Positions 6,993-13,463 of a stretch of DNA of 22,171 nt are shown here, one piece after another. The first letter of the stretch is position 1, and every line of letters begins with the position of its first letter. Made by a program: the position numbers and the translations under genes. The notes under the pieces were generated by a model. It was not told the origin of the DNA and searched no databases. It saw nothing but the letters and a program-made list of their open reading frames with translations. This DNA comes from Flavobacteriales bacterium (GTDB taxonomy: Bacteria > Bacteroidota > Bacteroidia > Flavobacteriales > BACL11): positions 289 through 22,459 of the forward strand of contig PBVH01000024.1 of NCBI GenBank assembly GCA_002728175.1. Reading direction: 5' to 3'.

Positions 6993-7409
6993 ATGAATAC
7001 ATATGAAATAAAATATGAAGGAAATTTAAGAACCACATCTACTCATTTAGACTCTGGAACTATAATAAAAACAGACGCGCCAAAAGATAACCACGGTTTA
7101 GGTGAAACTTTTTCACCAACAGACATTTTATGTTCTGCTTTGGCAAGTTGTATCTTAACTATTATGGCTATTGCTGTTGAAAAAAATAATATTGATATTA
7201 AAGGTACTTTAGCAAAAGTTAAAAAAACAATGGGGAATAATCCAAGGAGAATAACAAAAATACAAGTCGATATAATTTTCACTAATGATTTTGATTCTAA
7301 AACCAAAACAATTTTAGAAAGAGCCGCTTATAACTGTCCAGTTCATCATTCTATTTCTGAAAACGTAGATAAAAGTATTACCTTTTCATATTTAAAATCA
7401 ATAGATTAA
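6993..7409 (+). CDS. OsmC/Ohr-family thiol peroxidase
   Basis: 138 residues, typical for OsmC. The two redox cysteines are present: C53 in ALASCILT and C115 in AAYNCPVHHSI, with E38 in GLGETFSPTDIL as the likely third active-site residue. OsmC proteins reduce organic hydroperoxides and lipid peroxides in the cytoplasm using C53 as the peroxidatic cysteine and C115 as resolving cysteine. The YhfA-like subgroup has the same layout, so the exact substrate is open. It lies 29 bases after the GRAM-like gene without a clear promoter, so it may be the tail of that operon; a link between lipid synthesis and lipid-peroxide removal is possible but inferred. Its last codons overlap a short repeat shared with the leucine-rich repeat locus. 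Confidence 0.88.
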   Translation: MNTYEIKYEGNLRTTSTHLDSGTIIKTDAPKDNHGLGETFSPTDILCSALASCILTIMAIAVEKNNIDIKGTLAKVKKTMGNNPRRITKIQVDIIFTNDFDSKTKTILERAAYNCPVHHSISENVDKSITFSYLKSID

Positions 7410-7421
7410 CAATGAAAAAAC
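7399..7421 (+). repeat. 23-bp repeat copy 1 (OsmC stop / next start)
   Basis: This 23-base stretch, spanning the last codons of the OsmC gene and the first codons of the next gene, is identical to 7862-7884 at the start of the leucine-rich repeat gene. About ten bases can be explained by the common MKK start; the 12 bases CAATAGATTAAC cannot. Confidence 0.75.
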
Positions 7422-7744
7422 CATTACTTATCATTGTATTTTTATTTGCTATTAATCAATTTAGTTACCCCTCATTTCCAGTAGATAATATTGACAATCA
7501 AATCACTCAACAATCTGAAGATGCTTCGCAATCGTCACCAATAATTAATATCTTAGGTATTGGAGCTCTCGTATGTTTAGTTTTTTCATATCCAATATCT
7601 ATTTTTTTGTATCTCTCTAAACCAATTCCAAAGGAAAAAAATGCAAAAAAGAAGTTTTTTAAAAAATTAATATTTTTGATTTTAATCCCCCCAGTTATAG
7701 TTTTATTAATATATGCTATTGCACTCTCCACGGCAAGCTTTTGA
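7412..7744 (+). CDS. Small membrane protein, unknown function
   Basis: 110 residues. The N-terminus (MKKPLLIIVFLFAINQFS) is a signal peptide or first membrane segment. A polar loop with several Ser/Asp/Gln follows (about 25-42), then a membrane segment at about 45-67 (INILGIGALVCLVFSYPISIFLY), a very basic loop KEKNAKKKFFKK, and a last membrane segment at about 84-107. I recognise no family. The start is two bases after the OsmC stop, so it is probably translationally coupled. The protein-like start, spacing and membrane pattern support it being real. Confidence 0.6.
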   Translation: MKKPLLIIVFLFAINQFSYPSFPVDNIDNQITQQSEDASQSSPIINILGIGALVCLVFSYPISIFLYLSKPIPKEKNAKKKFFKKLIFLILIPPVIVLLIYAIALSTASF

Positions 7745-7827
7745 TGAAAGATAATCTATTTTTAATAATAATAAAAAGCTGCAAGTATGTATGTTTTTAA
7801 GTTTATATGTGATGATAAGATAGATTA

Positions 7828-7854
7828 TAACTTTGTAAAAAAATCTTAAGTTTG
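7828..7854 (+). promoter_or_regulatory. Two tandem candidate -7 boxes before the leucine-rich repeat gene
   Basis: TAACTTTG (7828-7835) and TAAGTTTG (7847-7854) both match TAnnTTTG exactly and lie 39 and 20 bases before the ATG at 7875. The first has TATG at 7806-7809 as a possible -33 element at a spacing of 18. They make this gene a separate transcription unit from the genes upstream. Confidence 0.45.
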
Positions 7855-7857
7855 TAG

Positions 7858-7884
7858 ATAACAATAGATTAACAATGAAAAAAC
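7858..7884 (+). repeat. Overlapping short repeats before the leucine-rich repeat gene
   Basis: Bases 7858-7873 (ATAACAATAGATTAAC) recur exactly at 9048-9063, where they form the end of the leucine-rich repeat gene. Bases 7862-7884 recur exactly at 7399-7421. The two repeat families share the core CAATAGATTAAC. Confidence 0.8.
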
Positions 7885-9062
7885 TACTACTTATATTACT
7901 TTGCTTACCTATGATTGGGTTTGGGCAATTGACATATGTTCCAGATAGTAATTTTGAACAAGAGTTAATTAATTTAGGATATGACAATATCATTGATGGC
8001 TATGTTTTAACATCTAATATTAATTTATTAGATTCTTTAAATGTATCAGATTTGAATATTTCTGACTTAACTGGAATTGAAGATTTTATTTCTTTAACTT
8101 TTTTGGGATGTGGATCTAATCAAATAACCAATTTAGATTTAAGTCAAAATATTTTATTGAAGATTCTGCATTGTCCAGGTAACTTTCTTACAAATTTAGA
8201 TGTTAGCCATAATATCAATTTAGAGTTATTAAATTTTCGTTTTAATCAACTTACTAATTTAGATGTATCACAAAATATAGCTCTTAAAGTACTTTGGGGT
8301 GATGTTAATCAACTAGTAAATGTAAATATAAATAATAATATAGCTTTAATAGAGTTAGGATTAGGTCAAAATTTGTTATCTACAATAGATCTAACAAATA
8401 ATGTTAATTTAATTAGTGTCGCATTAAATGTAAATCAACTTTCAACATTAAATTTAACTCAGAATATTAATTTAGTAAGTCTTGGTTGTCTACATAATCA
8501 GTTAACAAGTCTTGACCTAAGTCAAAATATTAATATTGAGAATGTTAGTTTTTATAATAATCAGATTTCAAACATTGATTTAACACAGAACCTAAAACTT
8601 AAAAATTTAGACTGTTTTGAAAACAACCTTTCAAACCTTGATTTGTCTCAAAATATTTTATTAGAAAGTCTCAAATGTTATGATAATCAAATTTCTAATT
8701 TAGATTTAAGTAATAATAACAATTTAAAAAATTTAGACTGTCATAATAATCAACTAACAAGTTTAAATTTAAAAAATGGTAGTAATATTTCTGATAGTCT
8801 TTTTGTTAAGCACGATAACAATCCTAATTTATTTTGTGTTCAAGTAGATGATGTATTTTATTCTGTAAATTATTGGGATGGAGACTCTCATAGTAGTTAT
8901 AATACAGACTGTGGTATTTCAACAGTTCAAGAATACACTCCAAACAAAAAAATTCTTAAAGCTACAGACCTATTAGGAAAAGAAACAAAAGGAAAGAAAA
9001 ACCAACCTCTATTTTATATCTATGATGATGGAACAGTAGAGAAGAAAATAACAATAGATTAA
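7875..9062 (+). CDS. Exported leucine-rich repeat protein with T9SS type A-like tail
   Basis: 395 residues. Signal peptide MKKLLLILLCLPMIGFGQ, then the TYVPDSNFEQELINLGYDN segment that often opens flavobacterial surface repeat proteins. Residues 72-302 are eleven units of 21 residues with the pattern LxxLxCxxNQLxxLDLSQN, a bacterial leucine-rich repeat with a regular turn. A cysteine-containing cap follows (about 303-345, NPNLFCVQVDD). The last about 40 residues (KKILKATDLLGKET to YIYDDGTVEKKI) resemble a type A C-terminal signal for the type IX secretion system, so the product should cross the outer membrane and be surface-attached or released. Repeat proteins of this kind usually bind other proteins or glycans. 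The gene has its own promoter boxes and is bracketed by a 16-base direct repeat. Confidence 0.85.
   Translation: MKKLLLILLCLPMIGFGQLTYVPDSNFEQELINLGYDNIIDGYVLTSNINLLDSLNVSDLNISDLTGIEDFISLTFLGCGSNQITNLDLSQNILLKILHCPGNFLTNLDVSHNINLELLNFRFNQLTNLDVSQNIALKVLWGDVNQLVNVNINNNIALIELGLGQNLLSTIDLTNNVNLISVALNVNQLSTLNLTQNINLVSLGCLHNQLTSLDLSQNINIENVSFYNNQISNIDLTQNLKLKNLDCFENNLSNLDLSQNILLESLKCYDNQISNLDLSNNNNLKNLDCHNNQLTSLNLKNGSNISDSLFVKHDNNPNLFCVQVDDVFYSVNYWDGDSHSSYNTDCGISTVQEYTPNKKILKATDLLGKETKGKKNQPLFYIYDDGTVEKKITID
8088..8780 (+). repeat. Eleven 63-bp coding repeats (leucine-rich repeats)
   Basis: The region is eleven head-to-tail 63-base units encoding 21-residue repeats with conserved AAT-CAA (NQ) and TTAGAT/CTTGAC (LD) positions. 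Units are diverged in DNA, unlike the 24-base repeats at 1611, so this is an older array. Confidence 0.9.
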
Positions 9063-9063
9063 C
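9048..9063 (+). repeat. 16-bp direct repeat at the 3' end of the leucine-rich repeat gene
   Basis: ATAACAATAGATTAAC includes the last codons and stop of the gene and is identical to 7858-7873 just before its start codon. The two copies are 1190 bases apart and enclose the whole gene. Confidence 0.75.
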
Positions 9064-9157
9064 TATTTGATCAATTTTTATAAAATATTGTCCTGCTGTT
9101 TGTCCTACAAAATTACTTTGTCAATAGTTATACTAGATTTAAATTAAATAAAAAATG

Positions 9158-9244
9158 CGGTGAGGAAGGGATTCGAACCCCCGAAACGATTTCTCGTTTA
9201 CACGCTTTCCAAGCGTGCGCCTTAAGCCACTCGGCCACCTCACC
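9158..9244 (-). tRNA. tRNA-Ser (anticodon GGA)
   Basis: The complement of 9158-9244 folds as an 87-base class II tRNA. The acceptor stem is GGTGAGG with CCTCACC and discriminator G. The anticodon stem CACGC/GCGTG carries the loop TTGGAAA, giving anticodon GGA (9208-9210), which reads UCC and UCU. A long variable arm with stem AACGA/TCGTT identifies serine. The T loop is TTCGAAT. CCA is not encoded (the next bases are CAT). The 5' end is only one base from the stop codon of ansA, so the tRNA probably must be cut out of the ansA mRNA by RNase P. Confidence 0.96.
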
Positions 9245-9245
9245 T

Positions 9246-10244
9246 TTAGCAAGTTACTTCTCCTCGCAAATTTTTATTTAATTGTGCTCTAATTTCACTG
9301 TCGTTATTAGTAAGTCCTAAAATATACATTAATTTAGTAACTGCAGCTTCAGTTGTAATATCTTTACCATTAATTATATTTTTATTTTCAAAAGGAGCAC
9401 TTGACTCATACTCTCCAGAAATTATATTTCCATGTATACACTGAGACACATTAATTAATATTTTACCTTTATTAATCATATCTTCAAATAATTTTGCAAG
9501 TTTAGGGTCATTTGTTGCGTTTCCTGCACCAAAACTTTCGATCACTATTCCTTTAACATTTTTCATTATTAATGCTATAATTTCTATTTTAATACCAGGA
9601 AATAGTTTTAGTATTGCAATATTGTTAGATAAATTTTTACGAGCAGTAAATTTCGCGTTCGATTTTTTAAAACAATAGTTATTAAATTTAATTTTAACAC
9701 CAACTTCAGCAAGTACTGGAAAGTTTGGAGATTTAAAGGCTTCAAAATCTTCAGTATTAATTTTTGTTGTTCTATTACCTCTGAATAATTGATTTTCAAA
9801 GTAAACACATACTTCATTTACTTTTTCCATTCCAGCAATTTCAATTGCTGTAATCAAATTTTCTTTTGCGTCTGTTCTTCTCACCCCAATAGGGATTTGA
9901 GAACCCGTTAATATTACAGCTTTATTAATATTTTCAAGCATAAAACTTAAAGCTGAAGCAGTGTATGACATAGTATCTGTTCCATGTAAAATAACAAATC
10001 CATCATATTCATGGTATTTTTTTTCAATTATATCAACTATTTCAACCCAAACGTGTGTATTCATATTTGATGAATCAATAGGGTATTTAATACTTTTATA
10101 TTCAATAATAAGTTCATCATTTTGAAGTTCTGGAACGGATAATAACAAGCTATCAAGTGTAAATGGGATCAGCTTGTTACTCTCTTTATTTCTGATCATG
10201 CCAATTGTTCCGCCGGTATAGATTAATAAAATTTTCTTAATCAT
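9246..10244 (-). CDS. ansA: L-asparaginase, type I cytoplasmic
   Basis: 332 residues, close to the roughly 340 of type I asparaginases. It hydrolyses L-asparagine to aspartate and ammonia in the cytoplasm. Both catalytic triads are visible: T13 in YTGGTIGM, and T89-D90 in LHGTDTM with K161 in FRGNRTTK. GSQIPIG, VRRTDAKENL and ESFGAGNA are further family motifs. The C-terminal NLRGEV ending matches other type I enzymes, so the protein is not truncated although the tRNA-Ser gene starts one base after its stop. There is no signal peptide. The start overlaps the TatD-family stop as ATGA, so the two are coupled. Confidence 0.93.
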   Translation of the reverse strand: MIKKILLIYTGGTIGMIRNKESNKLIPFTLDSLLLSVPELQNDELIIEYKSIKYPIDSSNMNTHVWVEIVDIIEKKYHEYDGFVILHGTDTMSYTASALSFMLENINKAVILTGSQIPIGVRRTDAKENLITAIEIAGMEKVNEVCVYFENQLFRGNRTTKINTEDFEAFKSPNFPVLAEVGVKIKFNNYCFKKSNAKFTARKNLSNNIAILKLFPGIKIEIIALIMKNVKGIVIESFGAGNATNDPKLAKLFEDMINKGKILINVSQCIHGNIISGEYESSAPFENKNIINGKDITTEAAVTKLMYILGLTNNDSEIRAQLNKNLRGEVTC

Positions 10245-11014
10245 ATTTTAAAAAGTCTATTTGCATTTTCATTTGTAAATCTACTTACTTCATTAATTGA
10301 AATTTTTTTTATTTCTGCAAGTTTTTTTGCTATTTCAATTATGTATTTGCTTTCATTTCTAGTACCTCTATATGGTGTTGGTGTTAGGTATGGTGAGTCT
10401 GTTTCTAATAATAAGTATTTATCATCTATATTTTTAATAGTTTCATCAAGATTACTATTTTTGAATGTTAGTACTCCACCAATACCAATGTAAAAGTTCT
10501 TTAAATTAATTATTTGATTTGCTTCATTAATATTGCCTGTAAAACAATGAAATACACCACGAAGATTATCATCATTATATTTTTCAATAATATTAATAGT
10601 TTCTTCAAATGAATTTCTGACATGTATAACAACAGGTAAGTTATTTTCTTTTGCTAAAAGTATCTGAGTTACGAAGGCTTTTTTTTGAATTTCTAAAGTA
10701 GATTTATCCCAGTGTAAATCTATTCCAATTTCTCCAACTGCAATATACTTTTTCTTTAGCAATTCTTTTTTTACATGCATAATTTCTTCATCATAGTTAT
10801 CTAAGTTCACATCACATGGATGTAATCCTATCATTGGGAAACAGTTATTTGGGTAATTCTTACATAAAGAAAGCATTTTTTGAGTGTATTTACTAGAGAT
10901 ATTAGGTAAGAGAATTTTCTCAACACCAGAATCTATTGCTTTTTGAACAACTTCATCCCTATCTTCATCAAACTCCTTCGTATAAAGATGGCTATGTGTA
11001 TCTATAAATTTCAT
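10241..11014 (-). CDS. TatD-family metal-dependent hydrolase / DNase
   Basis: 257 residues from the ATG at 11014. A longer frame from TTG at 11023 is rejected because it overlaps the -7 box and adds only three residues before FIDTHSHL. Metal-binding and catalytic motifs are complete: FIDTHSHL (H7, H9), GLHPCDV, VGEIGID, IHVRNS, FHCFTG and ETDSPYLTP, followed by RGTRNES. The family are TIM-barrel hydrolases with two divalent metals; characterised members act as 3'-5' nucleases and some remove D-amino acids from tRNA. Which paralogue this is cannot be decided. It heads the operon tatD-ansA-tRNA-Ser and diverges from the glycosyltransferase gene over only 38 bases. Confidence 0.9.
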   Translation of the reverse strand: MKFIDTHSHLYTKEFDEDRDEVVQKAIDSGVEKILLPNISSKYTQKMLSLCKNYPNNCFPMIGLHPCDVNLDNYDEEIMHVKKELLKKKYIAVGEIGIDLHWDKSTLEIQKKAFVTQILLAKENNLPVVIHVRNSFEETINIIEKYNDDNLRGVFHCFTGNINEANQIINLKNFYIGIGGVLTFKNSNLDETIKNIDDKYLLLETDSPYLTPTPYRGTRNESKYIIEIAKKLAEIKKISINEVSRFTNENANRLFKI

Positions 11015-11020
11015 TGGATG

Positions 11021-11028
11021 CAAAATTA
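11021..11028 (-). promoter_or_regulatory. Candidate -7 box (TAATTTTG) for tatD-ansA-tRNA-Ser
   Basis: On the minus strand TAATTTTG matches TAnnTTTG and ends six bases before the ATG at 11014. The expected mRNA start is within a few bases of the start codon. No good -33 element is visible; the upstream bases are the start of the divergent gene. Confidence 0.5.
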
Positions 11029-11040
11029 GGATAAATTACT

Positions 11041-11048
11041 TAGTTTTA
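11041..11048 (+). promoter_or_regulatory. Weak candidate -7 box (TAGTTTTA) for the glycosyltransferase gene
   Basis: TAGTTTTA fits TAnnTTTG except for the last base and ends four bases before the GTG start at 11053. In a 38-base divergent gap there is little room for anything else. Confidence 0.3.
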
Positions 11049-11052
11049 CCAT

Positions 11053-12018
11053 GTGAATCGTAAAACTAAAATACTAATAGTTAGATTTTCTTCTATTGGA
11101 GATATAATTTTAACAAGTCCAGTTATAAGATGCATTAAATTGCAACATAAAAATGTTGAACTCCACTACTTGACAAAATATAAATACAAAGATATTTTAT
11201 TTCAAAATCCTTACTTAGATTCATGTCACTATTACAATAATAATTTCTCTGAACTCATAAAAAATTTAAAACAAGAAAAATATGATGTAGTTATTGATCT
11301 TCATAATAATATGAGATCAAAAATACTCAGATTAGCTCTAGCAACTAAAAATTATGTTTATAATAAAGAAAATCTCAAAAAATTTCTTCTAATAAATTTT
11401 GGATTAAATTTTTCTAAGCTACACACTGTAGACAGATATTTTTTGCCATTAAAAAATTTACAAATTAAAAATGATAATAATGGCCTCGATATTTTTATTA
11501 ATGATAATTATAATGTGAATTTTAATACATCTAAAAAATATATTTCATGGTGTATTGGAGGTAGTTATGAAAACAAAAAGTTATCAGATAAACAAATAGT
11601 CTATGTTTGCGATAAATTAGATTTACCTATTGTTTTTATAGGTGGTCTTCAAGAAAGTGATTTAGCAGAAAAAATTATTACTAAATCATCAAATAATAAA
11701 CTTTATAATTTTTGTGGTAAAATAAACTTTTTAGAATCGTCTTTTCTAGTAAAAAAATCAAATTTATTATTAACTAATGATACTAGCATATTGCATGTTG
11801 GATCTGCTTTTAAATTACCTACAATTTCTTTTTGGGGATGTACAAAACCTGAGCTTGGATTTCGATCATATTTAAATCCATCATCCTATCATATATGTTC
11901 GGAAAATACAAGGCCATGTTCAAAACATGGTAAAAGCTGTAAATTATTAGCTAATGGTTGTGTCAAAACTATTAAGCCAGAAATAATTTATAAGAAAGTA
12001 AAAGAAATAGAGTTTTAG
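11053..12018 (+). CDS. Glycosyltransferase family 9 (heptosyltransferase-like)
   Basis: 321 residues. The N-terminal KILIVRFSSIGDIILTSPVIR, the segment DVVIDLHNNMRS (about 79-90), SWCIGGSYENKKL, and the C-terminal LTNDTSILHVGSAFKLP with SFWGCTKPELGF are GT9 hallmarks; the last group binds the ADP- or nucleotide-sugar donor. Members add heptose or another sugar to the lipopolysaccharide inner core at the inner membrane's cytoplasmic face. The start must be GTG at 11053: the frame is closed upstream by TAG at 11041 and no other start precedes KILIVRF. An ATG two bases upstream is followed directly by TGA. A Cys-rich stretch (CSENTRPCSKHGKSC, about 277-291) near the C-terminus is noteworthy. It fits with kdsB nearby in lipopolysaccharide core assembly. 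Confidence 0.87.
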   Translation: MNRKTKILIVRFSSIGDIILTSPVIRCIKLQHKNVELHYLTKYKYKDILFQNPYLDSCHYYNNNFSELIKNLKQEKYDVVIDLHNNMRSKILRLALATKNYVYNKENLKKFLLINFGLNFSKLHTVDRYFLPLKNLQIKNDNNGLDIFINDNYNVNFNTSKKYISWCIGGSYENKKLSDKQIVYVCDKLDLPIVFIGGLQESDLAEKIITKSSNNKLYNFCGKINFLESSFLVKKSNLLLTNDTSILHVGSAFKLPTISFWGCTKPELGFRSYLNPSSYHICSENTRPCSKHGKSCKLLANGCVKTIKPEIIYKKVKEIEF

Positions 12019-12524
12019 CTAAATAATGCTTTCAGCTCCGTAGCTTCGTTAGCTTTTATTTTACCAGCTAATATTAATGATAATTGTCTTCTTCTTAAAG
12101 CACCATCATATCTTAATTTTTCTAATTTTGTTTCAGGAGTTACTTCGGGAACTTTAACAGGTTTTCCCATATTGTCAACTGCAACAAATGTATAGATTGC
12201 TTCATTACATTTTGTTTTTTCTCCTGATAGAGAGTCTTCAATCCATACGTCAATAAAAATTTCCATTGATGACCTAAATGATCTAGAGATGTTAGCTTCT
12301 AGTGTAACGATACTGGCTCTTGGAATAGGGTTTTCAAAAGAAACATTATTCACAGAGGCAGTCACACATGTTCTGTTACAATGTCTGTGAGCGGTTATCG
12401 CAGCTGCAATATCCATCCAATGTAGTAATCTTCCACCCATTAAATTATTTAAATTGTTTGTGTCGTTAGGTAAAACAATTTCAGTTAGGGTAGCTTGACT
12501 TTCTTTAGGGGTCTTACCTTTCAT
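12015..12524 (-). CDS. Acyl-CoA thioesterase, hotdog fold (YciA/BACH-like)
   Basis: 169 residues. The hotdog segment NLMGGRLLHWMDIAAAITAHRH (about 27-48) with D38 and the basic AHRH end are typical of cytoplasmic acyl-CoA hydrolases, as are VSFENPI and the following strands. A basic C-terminal extension (ALRRRQLSLILAGKI) follows. It should cleave acyl-CoA to fatty acid and CoA; chain-length preference is not readable. The start overlaps the HU-SPOR stop as ATGA, so they are cotranscribed. Its stop codon TAA shares bases with the stop TAG of the converging glycosyltransferase gene, leaving no space for a separate terminator. Confidence 0.88.
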   Translation of the reverse strand: MKGKTPKESQATLTEIVLPNDTNNLNNLMGGRLLHWMDIAAAITAHRHCNRTCVTASVNNVSFENPIPRASIVTLEANISRSFRSSMEIFIDVWIEDSLSGEKTKCNEAIYTFVAVDNMGKPVKVPEVTPETKLEKLRYDGALRRRQLSLILAGKIKANEATELKALFS

Positions 12525-13444
12525 TGCTCTTCAGTTAAAATCCACGCTGAGCCATAATTTTTTTTCACATTTGTTAATGCTAAAATTGCATCTTCTTTTC
12601 TATTGAAATTACTAATACTAACTCTTGAGTTAAAGTCGTTACTTAAAATTTGCGCATCGTATTTTTTGGAAAGTAATTTTGCATGTAGTTTTTTAGCATT
12701 TGTAACTTCTTGAAAAGAACCAATAATTATATGGTATTTTAGTTCAGTATTAATGGATGGCAAAACAGTTGTGTTGATACTTGCCTTGTCATTTTTTTCT
12801 AAAAATTTGTTATTATCAGTTTTATCAAAAGAAAAGTCAATTAATGACATTTTCTCATATATTGTTGTTATGTTTTTTTCTTGATTGATACTAATAAAAG
12901 ATATTAAAATTAGTGGAATAGCAACTGCGGCAGCTCTAAGAAACATTTGATTGGATGATATGATGTTTTTTTCAATTACATTAACAGTATTTTGTATTTT
13001 ATTTTTGATCCGCTCCTTTTTATCAATTGTATTGTAATTAACAGAACGCATTCCAAAACTATTTAAATTGTAGTTATATCCTTTTTCTTGAGTAAATAGA
13101 ATATTATTTTCGGATCCGATTGTTAGTAGACCAACTTTTTTAATTCTTAAAATTTTCGTTTCAAATAATTTACTTTTAAGTTTTTTTGAGATGGCCAATA
13201 CATTTGCAAGACATTCTTTTTGACTAATATTTTCTTCCTTTGCAATGTGATTGATAAGAAGTCCATCATTGTTAACTAGTTGACTGTTGAACAAAATTGT
13301 TTTAGAAGGAGGAGTTATTTCTCCGCTTTTTTCATTAATAGTAGCAGATTTATCATTTACTATAAAACCACCAAAATCAGGAATAATAATACAATCCTCA
13401 ATATATAATAGATCAGAAATATAGTGTTCTAATGGTTTTTTCAT
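12521..13444 (-). CDS. HU/CCDC81-type domain plus SPOR domain membrane protein
   Basis: 307 residues in three parts. Residues about 1-120 carry the Bacteroidota HU-CCDC81 pattern: ISDLLYIEDCIIIPDFGGFIVN, then LFNSQLVNNDGLLINHIA and a second HU-like unit ending VGLLTIGSENNILF. A single membrane segment lies at about 168-187. Residues about 236-304 form a SPOR domain (YHIIIGSFQEVTNAKKLHAKL to GSAWIL), which binds peptidoglycan stripped of stem peptides at division sites. There is no N-terminal signal, so the HU-like part should be cytoplasmic and SPOR periplasmic. The architecture suggests a link between a nucleic-acid- or partner-binding domain and the septal wall (inference). It has its own -7 box and is coupled to the thioesterase gene. 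Confidence 0.83.
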   Translation of the reverse strand: MKKPLEHYISDLLYIEDCIIIPDFGGFIVNDKSATINEKSGEITPPSKTILFNSQLVNNDGLLINHIAKEENISQKECLANVLAISKKLKSKLFETKILRIKKVGLLTIGSENNILFTQEKGYNYNLNSFGMRSVNYNTIDKKERIKNKIQNTVNVIEKNIISSNQMFLRAAAVAIPLILISFISINQEKNITTIYEKMSLIDFSFDKTDNNKFLEKNDKASINTTVLPSINTELKYHIIIGSFQEVTNAKKLHAKLLSKKYDAQILSNDFNSRVSISNFNRKEDAILALTNVKKNYGSAWILTEEQ

Positions 13445-13449
13445 TTTAG

Positions 13450-13457
13450 CAAAAGTA
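13450..13457 (-). promoter_or_regulatory. Candidate -7 box (TACTTTTG) for HU-SPOR operon
   Basis: On the minus strand TACTTTTG is a perfect TAnnTTTG and has the same eight bases as the rplM promoter box. It ends five bases before the ATG at 13444, so the mRNA would be leaderless or nearly so. A TTTG at 13485-13482 is 24 bases upstream, slightly beyond usual spacing. Confidence 0.5.
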
Positions 13458-13463
13458 AAAAAT

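Noticed and set aside
8088..8780. Possible CRISPR or satellite DNA
   Set aside because: The 63-base period encodes regular leucine-rich repeats in an open frame with signal peptide and T9SS tail.
9063..9157. Possible terminator between the leucine-rich repeat gene and the convergent tRNA
   Set aside because: I looked for a GC-bearing stem with a T-run and found only weak A/T pairing; nothing supportable.
11015..11023. TTG start for the TatD-family gene
   Set aside because: It lies in the -7 box and adds only three residues before the conserved start FIDTHSHL; the ATG at 11014 is preferred.
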